Source: Mixophyes australis | Taxonomy: Eukaryota; Chordata; Amphibia; Anura; Limnodynastidae | Direction of reading: 5' to 3' | Length of the DNA stretch: 64,000 nucleotides | Assembly: GCA_036250195.1 (NCBI GenBank) | Contig: JAVHZZ010000008.1 | Location: 15,154,434 to 15,218,433 of the forward strand | In this document: piece after piece, positions 22,409 through 33,913 of the stretch | How the letters are laid out: every line of letters starts with the position of its first letter | Numbering within the stretch: position 1 is the first letter of the stretch | The notes under the pieces: generated by a model | Seen by the model: the letters and a program-made list of their open reading frames with translations, nothing else | Told to the model about the DNA's origin: nothing | Databases searched by the model: none | Position numbers and translations under genes: made by a program

Positions 22409-23570
22409 TACGGTCATGGCCAAAAGTTTTGAGAATGACACAAGTATTGGTTTTCACAAAGTTTGCTGCTTCAGTGTTTTTGTGTTCAGTTATCACTTTT
22501 GCCTTATGGCAAGGTGCTCCATCATGCTGGAAGAGGCACTGTTCACTAAACTGTTCTTGGATGGTTGGGAGAAGTTACTCTTGGAGGATTTTTGGTATCA
22601 TTCTTTATTCATGGCTGTGTTCTTAGCCAAAATTGTGAGTGAGTCCACTCCCTTGGCTGAGAAGCAACCCCACACATGAATGGTCTCAGGATGCTTTACT
22701 GTTGGCATGACACAGGACTGATGGTAGCGCTCACCTTTCCAAACAATCTAAAAGTGGACTCATCAGAAAAAATGACTTTACCCCAGTCCTCAACAGTCCA
22801 ATCCCTGTTACTTTTGAAGAATATCAGTCTGTCCCTGATGTTTTTCCTGGAGAGAAGTGACTTATTTGCTGGCCTTCTTGACACCAGGCCATCCTCCAAA
22901 AGGAGGAGTATTCGCCTCACTATGCTTGCAGATGGACTCACACCTGCCTGTTGCCATTCCTGAAAAAGCTCTGCACTGGTGGTGCCCGATCCCACATCAA
23001 CTTTAGGAGACGGTCCTGGGGCTTGCTGGACATTCTTGGGCGCCCTGAAGCCTTCTTCACAACTATTGAACCTCTCTCCTTGAAGATCTTGATGATCCAA
23101 TAAATGGTTGATTTAGGTGCAATCTTACTAGCAGCAATATCCTTGCCTGTGATGCCTTTTGTGCAAAGCAATGATGACTGCACATGTTTCCTTGCAGATA
23201 ACCATGGTTAACAGAGGAAGAACAGTGATTTCAAGCACCACCCTCTTTTTAAAGCTTCCAGTCTGTTATTCTAACTCCATCAGCATGACAGAGTGATCTC
23301 CAGCCTTGTCCTCCTCAACACTCTCACTTGGGTTAACAAGAGAATCACCTTATGTCAGCTGGTACTTTTGTGGCAGGGCTGAAATGCAGTGGAAATGTTG
23401 TTTTTGGGATAAAGTTCATTGTCATGGCAAAGATGGACTGTGAAATTAATTGCAAGTTATCTGATCACTCTTCATGACATTCTGGAGTATATGCAAATTG
23501 CCATCATAAAAACTGAGGCAGCAGAAAACCAATACTTGTGTCATTCTTAAAACTTTTGCCCATAACTGTA
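22409..23570 (-). mobile_element. Tc1/mariner (Tc1-like) transposon, internally deleted
   Basis: Terminal inverted repeats begin TACGGTCATGGCCAAAAG on the left and, reversed, TACAGTTATGGGCAAAAG on the right. Both continue as AGAATGACACAAGTATTGG. TA dinucleotides bound the element, as expected for this superfamily. The interior holds a broken transposase on the minus strand. Confidence 0.92.
22450..23207 (-). pseudogene. Tc1-like transposase pseudogene
   Basis: Read on the minus strand in at least three frames. First an ATG near 23205, then after a frameshift the helix-turn-helix region (KGITGKDIAASKIAPKSTIY, then GRPRMSS). A second frameshift leads to the catalytic-domain start (DRLIFFKSNRDWTVEDWGKV, then IFSDESTFRLFG with the first catalytic Asp). 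Later come VWGCFS and QHDGAPCHKAK, with the region of the second Asp altered to HDGAP. The remaining third, with the final catalytic acidic residue, is missing because the frame runs straight into the terminal repeat. It cannot encode an active enzyme. In life such proteins cut and paste the element at TA sites. Confidence 0.88.
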
Positions 23571-24695
23571 TTAAACAGAGTGTGTGACTGCTATATTGCA
23601 ATACTATCATGCAACCTGCTACCTTGCTTGATCAATATATTCCTGTGTATAGAACAATATTTACTACGATCTAAAAGTTGTAATAGATTAACACTGTGAA
23701 TTCGTCTAATTGAGACTAACTTTGTGATATTACCAGTTCCAGATTAATATATAATCACCAATTCTTATTTATCAGCAATATTATGTCTGCGGAGTTACTG
23801 ATTTGGACCTATGAGAACTAGAAGAGAAATATGTCATTTTAGGATTGTCAACATGTATTGCTGATTTCTTTATAAAATTTGGGAATGTCTTAATAAAATA
23901 TGTTCTTTTTACCTGAATGGATTACTTTCATGAAATCAATTACTCATCAATTTATTTATACATGATAAGACGGTACTTCAGCTTTCAGCGCTGCGATTTG
24001 TATTTCAATCGAATTTACAAAATGTTTTTTGTTATTTAAAAACTTGCTGTGCTATCATATTATCCCATGCCTCTACTAAGTTATGTCCATTACCGTCTAT
24101 TTATTTGTAACTGCCGAAATTATGACTTGAATGAAGATTGATCCTGTGTAGAAAGGGAGAAGAGAGCAATTTCCTTTACTGTCGTAATTCATGTCAGTAC
24201 ACATCTCTCCTAATGGATCCATTTTGTAAAGAATAAAAGCATTTTTTTGATCATTCAATACCTAAATTATCTTCTGTCTGATATTTCTTCAACAGCACTC
24301 ATTTTTCTTTTATCTATTTTCCACTATTGAGATTGCATATGTTTTGTTTTTTTTTAGTCATTTATTGTTAGATGATCACTGCAGCATTGAGGGCTAGTAC
24401 ACACGGCGGGGGAAAAAAACGTCTGGTAAAATTAGGGACAAAAACTTGTACTTTAGCTTCACAGAATTAGTAACCCCATTATATTGTACAGTAAATCTGA
24501 TGCACAGTAAGGAATTGTGTGATCATTGGTCCAATCGCTCACAGTATTATTTGAACCATCAGCACTAAAACAAGGTTATTAATGTTTAAGAAAAGTGGGT
24601 TGACCATGTAATATTAATGCCCATGTGCACGAGCCCTTAGATTTAAATGTTTTTTCCAAAAAAACTGTACTGCTTTCAAATCATTATATAGTTAA
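23571..24695. other. Intergenic DNA, no gene seen
   Basis: AT-rich. A weak match to the Harbinger MITE ends occurs at 24391-24610 (AGTACACACGGCGGG... GGTCCAATCGCTC), too decayed to delimit. Confidence 0.45.
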
Positions 24696-24699
24696 AGTT

Positions 24700-24862
24700 G
24701 AGTTAATCTTTAAAAAAAAGATTGTTGCCCATAGCGACCAATAAGATTCTAGCTATCATATATCTAGCACATTCTAGAAAATGACAGCTACAATCTGATT
24801 GGTTGCTGTTGGCAACACCTCCATTTTCCTTTTTAGTGGGTTTCATAAATCTATCCCTTGTG
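24700..24862. mobile_element. Palindromic MITE, diverged copy
   Basis: Contains GTTGCCCATAGCGACCAATA and the inverse arm CTGATTGGTTGCTGTTGGC. It is closest to the copy at 52345, with TTAAAAAA/TTTTTAG ends. Confidence 0.72.
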
Positions 24863-24939
24863 TGTTTACACTTCACAGATGATATTTACTAGTTAGCTAC
24901 CCAGTTTATAAATCAAATATGTTGTCTTTCCAAAATCAG

Positions 24940-25692
24940 ACTTGAACCCCTACAATCTATTTTGCACACAGCGGCTGGATTGATTTTCTTTGCAAACCGT
25001 TCTTCCTCTGCTGAGACACTCTGTCAGTCTCTACATTGGTTTTCTGTTTTCCAACGAATCCAATATAACATTTTTCTATTAACACACAAGGCCATCAACA
25101 AAATTGCACCGACATACATCTCCTCTCTTGTCTCAAAATATCTCCCAACTCGACACCTCCGTTCTGCACAAGATCTGCGTCTCTCTTCTACTCTCATCTC
25201 ATACTCCCATTCCCAGTTACAGGACTTTTTTTCGGGCTGCACCCACTTTGTGGAATTCCCTCCCTCGCACAATAAAACTTTCCTCTAGTCTTCAAACCTT
25301 CAAGAGTTCTCTGAAAACCCACCTCTTCAGACAAGCTTATAATATTCCTCAACCAGCATCTTAATCTCCATAGATTACCCTATTACCACCCTCTACACAG
25401 CTAACACAAGGCAACAATCAAAATTGCTGTTTGGCTGATCACACAGCCCACTAAATACTTTTTACCTTTGCGTTCTAGCTGGTCCAATGTGCAATATGAT
25501 GTAGCACATGCCCTTGTGTTTCAAACTCCCATTGTCCCATATATTGTAAGCTTGCGTACAGGGCCCTCTAACCTCTCTGTCTGTATGTATTACCCAGTAT
25601 TCTTTTATTACTGTTTGTTCCCAATTGTAAAGCGTTACGGAATCTGCTGGCGCTATATAAATAAATGCTGTTGTTGTTGATGATGATGATGT
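24940..25692 (+). mobile_element. L2-like LINE, 3' end (ORF2 C-terminus, 3' UTR and tail)
   Basis: Frame one (about 24944-25230) reads HTAAGLIFFANRSS, LHWFSVFQRIQYNIFLLTHK and INKIAPTYISSLVS. After a +1 shift at a T-run near 25224, frame two (25221-25364) reads FFRAAPTLWNSLPRTIKLSS, then LKTHLFRQAY. These are the conserved C-terminal blocks of L2-clade LINE ORF2. The 3' UTR ends GGCGCTATATAAATAAATGC followed by (TGT)n and (GAT)n. It is 5' truncated and frameshifted, so inactive. Its tail is shared with the SINE family in this window. Confidence 0.88.
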
Positions 25693-26515
25693 TTATGTTG
25701 ATAGTATTAGAATATTACTGCAATATTTATTTTTCCAGAAACACGCTACACAGACTCAAAAATAAAGAACTGGTACATTTCAGTAATGATGTCCTATACA
25801 AAGACATTGTCATTGAGCATTTCCTCCTATAGTAATTGCTAGAAGAACTGCTAAACAATTCAATGAAGAGGTTTCTGCTAAGGGTAGTGTGAGGAAAGAC
25901 AGGGTTAATTGTCTAATAGAACTTAGTATAGATTGTGCTCTAAATAATGGAAAAACTCTTTATCCGGAAAACCGTTAGTCACTCCAAAGCATTCTGGATA
26001 ATAGATCCCATACCCGTATATTAAAAAAAAAAAAACTGAACCACAGCTATTGCAATATTTTTTCAATTAAACAAGGTTTTAATAAGACAGGCAATGATCT
26101 GGAGCAATTACCACACAGTATATTAAAATAAATGTAACCACAGCTCCTGTAGTATTTATTTCAGTGGAAAACAGGCATTTATAAGACAGACAATTTTCTG
26201 GCTCTACACGGGGCATTGCATTGTTGTTTCCAGTTACTGTCTGAAGTAGTATATTTCAACGGAAAGCAGACTGTTTCTTTGTTTGTAATTATAACTGAAT
26301 GAGGCTGATACATTATTTTGTTAGCAGTGACAGTAACAGGGTTTTGTAAAAATGGATTTTGTGATGCATGTTTACCCCCATTATGGCTCTGCTGCAATCC
26401 TATTTATCACACTGTGTTAATAAATGGTTTATCTGCCAGGGTAGCAGATTTCGGGGCCTGTGTTACCATCCCCTTTGCTATTACGGGTTCCTACTACTCT
26501 GCTGTGAGCTCCCTA
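25693..26515. other. Intergenic DNA, no gene seen
   Basis: Includes a poly-A stretch at 26022-26035 and two similar segments (26040-26110 and 26134-26200, sharing ACCACAGCT, AGTAT/CAATAT and AAGACAG). They suggest a small diverged tandem duplication. No coding signal. Confidence 0.4.
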
Positions 26516-26518
26516 CTG

Positions 26519-26640
26519 CATACTTGCCAACTCTCCCTGAATGTCAGGGAGACTCCCTGAAATAGGGGTGATCTCCCTCACTCCCTGAAGAGTCTGGCAT
26601 TCTCCCTGATGCTGAGCCAGTATAAGACATGGTTGGCTTC
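26519..26640. mobile_element. CTCCCGG-family MITE, partial
   Basis: Starts CATACTTGCCAACTCTCCC, with TGAATGTCAGGGAGACTCCC. The interior differs from other copies after 26600. Confidence 0.5.
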
Positions 26641-26840
26641 GCCATCTGTGGCATGATGACACAGTTCAGAAATTGTGTCCTATGTCTATGTATTGATGTC
26701 TATGGAAGTGGCCATTTTCATGGAGACCAAGATTTAATCAAAGACTGACAGGTAAGACAACATGATTTCAGTAATGGAGACAGAAATGTTAAAGACACTT
26801 CAGTCTCTAGAGATTCATTAGCTGCTTTTCTTTAACGCAT

Positions 26841-27094
26841 AGTTGCCGGCTCTCCCGGAATGTCTGGGAGACTGCCACATTTCTAGGAGACCTCCTGGGA
26901 GAGCAGGGCAACCTCCTGGTTCTCACCCCCGCAATAGATAAGTGGCGTGGGGCGGGGCTTAATGATGCAAATATTGTGTCATCTTAGCCTCGTTTAGGGG
27001 GCTGGCCAAAAATTATGCGATTTGTCAAGCCCCGCACGCCCACCTCCCCTGGGATCTCCCTGAAGCCAATGAGGAAAAGTTGGCAAGTATGCCT
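26841..27094. mobile_element. CTCCCGG-family MITE, both ends present
   Basis: Starts CATAGTTGCCGGCTCTCCCG and ends AAAAGTTGGCAAGTATG, inverted ends of about 17 bp. The interior has GGCGGGGCTTAATGATGC and GTCAAGCCCCGCACG. Confidence 0.65.
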
Positions 27095-27099
27095 TACTG

Positions 27100-29600
27100 T
27101 GTGACCTCGGGTAGTAATTTGAACTTTCAGAACGCCTTGCGTTCGAGCCGGGAGGGGAGGGGAGTGTACGGTAAATGTTTTCCTCCCTAGAAACCTTGGG
27201 GGCCTTGTCAAAATTTTGCAATGGTGCTTCCAAGTTCTAGCTACGGCTGTGGCATTAATGTTTATTATTATAAAACTATTGTTGATTATTTGAAAGCTCT
27301 GTGGCGTCTTTCAAAATGTATTTGGTAAATGCAGGCGATAAGTGATTATTACAGGGGCAAAAGTATAATCGAGATGGGGAGAATAAAGATAAATAGGCCC
27401 CTAAGGCACAGTTCTCCTTGTATGCAAGCAGGCAGAATAAGTATGACTATAAAAACATGCTACTTTTATAATCTTATCCATATGTGAGGATGACTGTATG
27501 CTGTGATTGGCTGAATGTTGTCTGCTTCACAGTGATTGGTCTGATTCTTCAGGGTTTTTTTATTTAATTGCCTCAATGTTGTCTGAATCAAGCTCTATTC
27601 ACTAAATTACTTGGTGGACTTTAAATTTAAGACATTTTCATGAATTTCACTTTTTGGGGGGACTGATTTGGGGGGATTGACAACGCTAATTGTTAACTTG
27701 GTATATGCATAAAAACACGTCCAGTCCATTTTCAACAATACAGTGAACAAACTGCAGCTTTAGATATTTTTCTTGCTAGGAACGTTATATGCTGAATGTA
27801 CCAGCTTAATCGCTCCTGCCAATTTCCTTGACCTCACCAAGTCTGGTATGATTGTAATGTTCGATATAACTGCCTCACACCCATTCACTGAAGACTATTT
27901 TTATAACCTAACGTCCTTATGCCAAAAAAGTAGATGGATAGCTTGTTGACTTCAAGGTTCTCCCTACATCCTAATCAGTGAGATAAAAGTACTGTGAGAA
28001 CCCAGTGTGAAAATATTCTGTGCGCACAATGTAGTGGAGGAAGTAGTTTGTGAATAGGCAATTGTGTGATCATCTGTTAGCGGACAATCCTGTACGCACT
28101 GAAAAATAGTAAATACTGTAAATTCCTTAGATCCCCTAGCTATAATCTTCTTGGTTCAGAGAAACTGTACTAATGCTCAAATGTATGGGTTTTGTGTAAC
28201 TTTATTTTTGCTAGGGGGGCAATTTGCCCGCACCGAAAAATGGTGTGGCTACTCGTTAAGCGTGATGACCTCCTCTCACGCTTACACGGCTTACTGTGTT
28301 CCGTCGGCCCTGAGTACAGATCCAGATTATCAACCAAGCAACATAGGTAAATGCCTAGGTTGCAAAGAGGGCCCTGGGTGGAAGTCATGTGTTCCTAAGC
28401 CATCAGTAGAGGTTCTGAAACCACAGAAATTGTGTTCGCTGTGCGTTGGACAAATTATGGCGTTGGAGATTTGTGCTGAAACATGGGTGTGCCTCTGTGA
28501 TTTGTGGTTTCACATAGGCCTCTCTTTCTTCCAGGACTTCCTGTCAATCATTACACAATTGTGTAGAGAAGTAGACAGCGGGAAGTCACTGTGAGTGAGG
28601 GCATGGTGCCAGACAGGCGCTTTTAACTCCATCACTTTTCTAGCTGGTAACTGCATTGTGGTAGACAATGACCATGACGTTTATAGGTAAGAGAACTGTA
28701 TAACAGGCACCAACTTTGTTCCACAAAGTGGAATAATCACAACATATGGGAATAGGTGGTGACTCCTCCCAGTATTTACCCTGTCGTGCCCTTTTAGGAT
28801 AATTCATAGCTTTGGACCAACCAGCACTTATGACTAAAGGTGTCTGCTATGCTTGGTTGAAGGGAGCTTTGATAAGTCATTAGTGTTACAAAAGTCAAAA
28901 GTGGCTATAGCTCAGTGGATCCCAAACTTTCTCAGTTCACAATTATTTCAAGGTACCCCTAAGCCAAAATAATTACCAAGTAGTCCCCCATCTTGCTAAC
29001 CAAGGGGCCTTGGCCCCCCCTTTAAGATCGCCACTGCACCACAGAGAGCCACTATAGCAAGCGCACAAATTGTAGTATATTTTACCATCAGAATTTACAA
29101 TAGTGCTGCGTCTAGAATACATAGGAAAGTGCCAGAAGCATTCTTCCTTCTGAGAAGGGGCCCAAGATCAGCCTTATTAACAGCCCCTGGTACCTTGCTC
29201 TCGCCACAGCCATCCAGTGTTATTTGAATCCTTCATGGTTCATGCAAAACCTACAATCTCCGATGGGGCTCCCAGCACGCCATCGCCTGTTCCCAACACT
29301 CTAGAGCGGGAAGAGCAGCCCAAAAAACCGCCAGAACTTACCAATCCCCTACACCACCGAGTCAGTGATATTTTACTAATTTTCTACTACATAATTCTAT
29401 TAATTCACAGGGGCACTATCTCAATAATACAGTTGCCACATGCAATAATATCCAGCAGCTCATGCTTGATGGGTTAGGAGGGTCCCACCACAAACGCCCT
29501 CACCCACCTTGCGCCACACATTTCTCCCACTCAGCCCTGTCATGTATCTCATCACCGGCCAAGGGCATCTCCTCCTTTACCACTTTCTTATATACGGGGT
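27100..29600. other. Intergenic DNA, no gene supported
   Basis: The longest frame (28151-28594, plus, 147 codons) is cysteine-rich without any domain I recognise and spans repeat-like GC-rich DNA at 28210-28330, so I do not call a gene. 28900-28990 resembles a dispersed repeat (CCAAACTTTCTCAGTTCA, GGTACCCCTAAG). Confidence 0.45.
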
Positions 29601-29602
29601 AA

Positions 29603-30030
29603 TGCTGGGTACACGCTACAGAAAATTTCTCCCGATGCCATAGGTTTAAACGATTTTACCAACGACTGAAAAAAAAAAGTCCCGATCAGCATGCCAAATT
29701 TATATGTACACACTGTACACGTTTTACAAGATTTACCGTCAGATCTGTGCTCTAGATCTGTCATAACAATCGACTGAAAAGATTGTGACTCTGCACACTC
29801 CACAGAGATCTATGGACACTACTGGTCCTGAGTGCATACGCACTGCAGAATTGGACATTGTTCCATCGTTAAACAAAATTTTGAGTTCAATTTAAAAAAT
29901 CAAATGAAACAATACGATGAGCTTTGGAACCGTTCATCGTTGGAGCGTACATACTAATGAGATATTGGTCCGAATGATTGATTATTGTGGGATTGGCCTG
30001 ATAATCAGCTGAAACAAGTGTGTACCCAAC
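29603..30030. mobile_element. Harbinger-type MITE (family B), reverse orientation
   Basis: Starts TGCTGGGTACACGCTACAG and ends AAGTGTGTACCCAAC. The interior reads, in reverse, ATGACAGATCTAGAGCACAG and CCATAGATCTCTGTGGAG. TAA precedes the left end; the right duplication is decayed. Confidence 0.72.
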
Positions 30031-30969
30031 AAATTGTGGAAGAAAGGGCAGGGTACATTTAAAATAATAAAAAACAAAAAACAAAACATTTTGCCCAGAC
30101 ATTTCTCTGTGGCAGTAAAAATGTGTTTTCCTTGCAAATTAATTTGCCTGCCAATGGTAAGTGCACCATTACATAGCCTATAAAGACCTAAATATATTCA
30201 CCAATGTTTTGTTGAATAAGTTTTACAACAAAAGTTATTTTTTAGTTTTAGTTATTTATTATCACCCACAAATACCCTTTAGAGCCACTTGAGACTCTGT
30301 AGGTGTTTTGTAAAAGGAAATGTTTATCTCCTTAATTAGATAACTGTAAGTCTGTGGTTACACCCACCTGTTCTTCTCCTATCCACTCAATCTAACTTAA
30401 TTTCATTTGTATGTATTTTTTCAGTTGCATATAGTTCTGATTCCCCTCTAGATAATACAAGTATTTCGGGTGAATGTCTTCAATTCATGATTCTGAGGAG
30501 TCAATTTTATAAATCGATATAAACGATTTGCCTCAAAGCTAATCAAAAAAATCAAAATCTTTATTAATATAGGACTATTGTATTGATTCTTGGATTTTTG
30601 GTTGATCAGGCTCTGGGCAATGCTTAAGTACGTGTTTTTTAGCCATATCACTTGCACTAGCTACAGGGCAGATGTACGTGCTGATTAATAGTGATGATAA
30701 ACTATAAAAAATAATTTTATGCACAGTAGGCATTAAGAACATCCTTATTTATGTATTTGATGTGCAAAATAAATTTTAAAAAATATTTTATTAAAATTTA
30801 TATTTATTTATTATTATAGTATTAAGAATTGTTAATGTATTTTATTGTTTTTCAATGTTCTGCTAGGACTATATTGCACATATACATGTGTGTATCCTGC
30901 ACTGTGTCTGTCTGCATACAGCATAAAGCTATATTTACTTTCACATGATTATGAGATTGAAGGGACAGA
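30031..30969. other. Intergenic DNA, no gene seen
   Basis: Strongly AT-rich and low complexity in places (30745-30850). Nothing else visible. Confidence 0.5.
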
Positions 30970-31021
30970 GAAGTCACCTGTAGGGGGCGTTCCCCGAAGT
31001 CACCTGTAGGGGGCGTTCCCT
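30970..31021 (+). promoter_or_regulatory. Tandem pair of CTCF-like motifs (26-bp unit twice)
   Basis: Two adjacent 26-bp copies, differing only in the last base, each contain CACCTGTAGGGGGCGTT. The core CCTGTAGGGGGCG matches 12 of 13 positions of the vertebrate CTCF core CCRSYAGRKGGCR. The pair lies about 2.6 kb upstream of the candidate PTGFR first exon, in repeat-poor DNA. Binding is inferred from the motif alone. Confidence 0.45.
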
Positions 31022-32425
31022 GTTTAGTGTGGGCTGCAGAGCATTTTTCTCCACATAAATGGACTTGAACATTCTTGAAAAAAACAGGCATCAGACTCTA
31101 AATTAAATGGAAAAACATTTGAACTTCCAAATGCACTTTATGTGGAAATTAATGTTTCAAGGTGTATTCAGCCATAGTAATAAACATTTTACACTCACAA
31201 ATATGACACTTGTAATAATGACAGTTCCGATGTACTTTCCTTTTCATAATTAGTTTAACTGATCAATTAGACTAAACTGAACAGAATGTTAGGAGAAAAG
31301 CAAAAATATTTCAATTAATGAAGGGGGTGGTCCTACGATAGAAGTAGGCGGGACTCTGAACTGATGATTTTCATTTTCCTACACACACATTTCCAGTCAG
31401 ACCAGAAATCTCACTAAAGTAGGTGCAGATTGATTTTCCATTGTCAGGTCCCAAAACAAAAATCTCAGCGTGATCCTGCAAATGTGTAATTGGACAAATA
31501 GAATCACTTGCAGACAATGAGAAGCGATGTGTGAGATCTATATAAGATTTATACAGTGACTGGTTCATGTTTCGTGTCCCTGCTTTCCACTGTCTCTCCA
31601 GATTCCAACAGTGTTTGTTTTTTTGACAGCCCAGACTCAGGGCTTCTGTGCCCCTAGTCAGAGCTCATGGGGCCCTAGGCTAGATGCTGGTTCCCCCCCG
31701 CCCCCAAAAAAACAAACAATCCATAGCACTATATTTTTTTAGCATAGCATATATTAACGTTTAATACCTACTAGAAAAGATTGTATTCATTTTGCTGTAA
31801 ATGCATGCTAATCTAATAATTTGTCTGCACACCATACTATTCTACATGTTTATATTGCATGTTCAGGGTGCCGCATATCATTTTTGCCCTAATGGCATGT
31901 TCATTTACTAGTTTCCTTTAAATGTAATACATTCCACAGCATTCACCCTACTCTGCATGCACACTCTTACTGTAAAAAAAATAACAAAAATGGCAAGTTG
32001 ACAGGCCTGTTAACAATGGTGTCCCTTGGCTGCAAGCTTCATCATGAAGTCAAGCCTGGAAGCAACAATTCACAGGGCTAGCAATCAGAATACGTCTTAC
32101 ATTCTCTGATGCACTCGTCTGCTATTATATAGCTACCCTGACTATACTGCACATGGACATGAAACAAATAATTCTATCCTAGCACTAATTGCAGTGAAAC
32201 CCTCGGGCATGCGCACAAACATCTTTGCTCTCTCTCGGCCATTGTAGTTGCAGAGAGCGAGCGGTGAGTGACAGGGAGGGATCATGTGATCCACACATGC
32301 GCTGTCCAGCTCTGCTCTTCGGAGCAGAGCTGACAGCACTGAAACTTTTAATTTATGATGTACGTCAGCTTCAGCTGAAGTACAGTAACATGATTGAAAA
32401 GTTGATTTCATTTATTGTTAAATAG
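31022..32425. other. Intergenic DNA upstream of PTGFR, no gene seen
   Basis: A C-rich run at 31693-31706 within a hAT-like segment (CCCAGACTCAGGGCTTCTGTG). 32190-32340 is GC-rich with a short inverted pair AGCTCTGCTC/GAGCAGAGCT (32310-32332). No coding structure. Confidence 0.4.
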
Positions 32426-32429
32426 CGTT

Positions 32430-32469
32430 ACTGAGCACTCCCCATACACTGTTATGGGGAGTGCTCAGT
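32430..32469. repeat. Perfect 17-bp stem hairpin
   Basis: ACTGAGCACTCCCCATA and its exact inverse are separated by a 6-base loop CACTGT. Probably part of a foldback MITE, because 32590-32615 ends in TTGATAAATAGGCCCCTTAA, a motif seen at MITE ends. Confidence 0.75.
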
Positions 32470-32489
32470 TAAACAATAGGAGATGCAAA

Positions 32490-32516
32490 GCAGCAGATAT
32501 CTATGATATCTGCTGC
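32490..32516. repeat. Perfect 12-bp stem hairpin
   Basis: GCAGCAGATATC and its exact inverse are separated by TAT. It follows the previous hairpin by 20 bp. Confidence 0.75.
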
Positions 32517-33810
32517 GATGCTACAATCATAAATAGCAATTTTGTGTTTAATCCCTGAAACCCGTTGTTTTTGGGGATTTTACAGGGGGGAAACCTTTGA
32601 TAAATAGGCCCCTTAATAGGAGAGAAAGACCACACTGATCACAACTGGCAATCTCAGAAGACAAAAGATAGCAACACATGGTAAGATCATTATTTATTAA
32701 ACTCTCTACAATGTTCCTCCACACTGCCCTAAACCACACAAGTAGACAAGAACAGACAATGCAAAATTGAGCAGTTGTTCTAAAGCCCTTATCCTTCCAG
32801 TACATATCTGAATATATCTAGCATTGTGAAGTGCGAGCTATAATCAGATGCACTTATATTGTCAGGCAACTGATACCCTTTAAGTTTGCAGGCGAGGCCA
32901 GGTACAGTTTCTGTTTTGTTTACTAATAATGCCCAATGATGTCCTGGCCAGCCAATAAGGGGTTATTTAGGTGAGGGGCAAATGCAATTACCTGTGCTTC
33001 AGTGCTGTCTGAAGCACAGAGGTCCTTGCAGAAATGAGGACCAAAATTTCAACCAATGCCTTAGATTTCCATTGTGCTGTATACACTCAGATTTCTACTG
33101 GTAAAGACAATCACTGACAACAACTGTCTTTTTTTTTTTTTGGGGTATTTATACAGTGCATTTATATTACCGTGCAACTGGTGCCCTTAAACCCCACCGG
33201 TGAGGCTTAGCAAGGGAACATTTCTATTTTCAGAAACGACAATTGCAAAGAAATTTCCATAAACCTTGAATTCAATGTCAGATTTCATCCCATGGGAGAG
33301 TTTCATATCAAAATTAACTTGTGCGCATGACATGATTGACATTTCTACAAAAATAAAGTTCTGCGCCAACCAGACCTTTCTCATTTTTCCTAACTAATTT
33401 GCCGTTTGCCATAAGCAAGAGAACAAGTTGACATTGATTTAATTGAAACAAGATGAACCAATTTAATCAGTGTTAGTGTTTGTTAAAATGCTACAGTGAG
33501 ATAACCTCCCAGCTTGTAGTGTAACGTGTACTAGGCAGCCTATGAAACGACTGCAGCCCATAGTAGCTGTGTTTGGGATTGTAGTGTGTGTCACACAATG
33601 GTTAACGGGGGTGGGAGGGACTGCACAAGCTCCCGGAGACACACATTGATTTTTTTTTATGTTCAGAGGGAATAACTGGCAGTTGCAAGTGAGTCCACCT
33701 CTGTGTAACTGCTTGTGTGTGTGAGCTCACTCCAGATCCAGACATTTCCCAGGATTTACAGGATCTATGTGCTGGCAGAGAGGATTTTCACTCCCTCCCT
33801 GAAGACCTCT

Positions 33811-33846
33811 ATGTACTGCACTATGGCTACTGTCAGTGCACCATGA
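33811..33846 (+). promoter_or_regulatory. Upstream ORF in the PTGFR leader (11 codons)
   Basis: ATG at 33811, with a second in-frame ATG at 33823, runs to TGA at 33844-33846. If the exon is transcribed this short ORF precedes the receptor start and could reduce its translation. The effect is inferred only from position. Confidence 0.35.
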
Positions 33847-33890
33847 GCCTGGGACGGAATGGGGACATTGGAGAGCTCAGCAAGTGGTAG
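33843..33890 (+). promoter_or_regulatory. Second upstream ORF in the PTGFR leader (15 codons)
   Basis: ATG at 33843 overlaps the TGA of the preceding upstream ORF (ATGA). It reads 15 codons to TAG at 33888-33890, immediately before another ATG at 33891. The tight ATGA overlap and abutting ATG form an unusually compact series of starts. Confidence 0.35.
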
Positions 33891-33913
33891 ATGCTTGCCG
33901 GATACAAGAACAG
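33891..33913 (+). other. PTGFR: Possible alternative PTGFR start giving a 23-residue N-terminal extension
   Basis: ATG at 33891 opens seven codons plus two bases before the donor at 33913. Joined to 38174 it stays open and runs in frame into the ATG at 38220, adding 23 residues (MLAGYKNR... to ...STHPT). With the 38185 acceptor the extension is 19 residues. The extension is not hydrophobic, so it is not a signal peptide. Whether it is translated is unknown. Confidence 0.3.

Larger units (their letters stand above)
33600..33913 (+). other. PTGFR: Candidate 5' untranslated first exon of PTGFR
   Basis: The 3' edge is a perfect donor, AACAG|GTAAGT, at 33913/33914, 4.3 kb upstream of the exon 2 acceptor. 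Mammalian PTGFR also begins with a mostly noncoding exon, which supports this reading. The segment is free of recognisable repeats and less AT-rich than its surroundings. I see no clear TATA box. A G-rich box (GGGGGTGGGAGGGA) lies near 33608-33621. The 5' edge is a guess and the transcription start is not visible. Confidence 0.5.

Noticed and set aside
28151..28594. 147-codon plus-strand frame, cysteine-rich
   Set aside because: No recognisable domain, no splice or promoter support, and it overlaps GC-rich repeat-like DNA.
28905..28935. tRNA-like A box (TATAGCTCAGTGGATC)
   Set aside because: No matching B box or cloverleaf follows. The sequence continues as a dispersed repeat (CCAAACTTTCTCAGTTCA).
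32850..33230. Diverged tandem duplication (TATATTGTCAGGCAACTG and TATATTACCGTGCAACTGG)
   Set aside because: The similarity covers only about 45 bp at roughly 70% and may be two fragments of one old repeat. Too weak to list as a feature.
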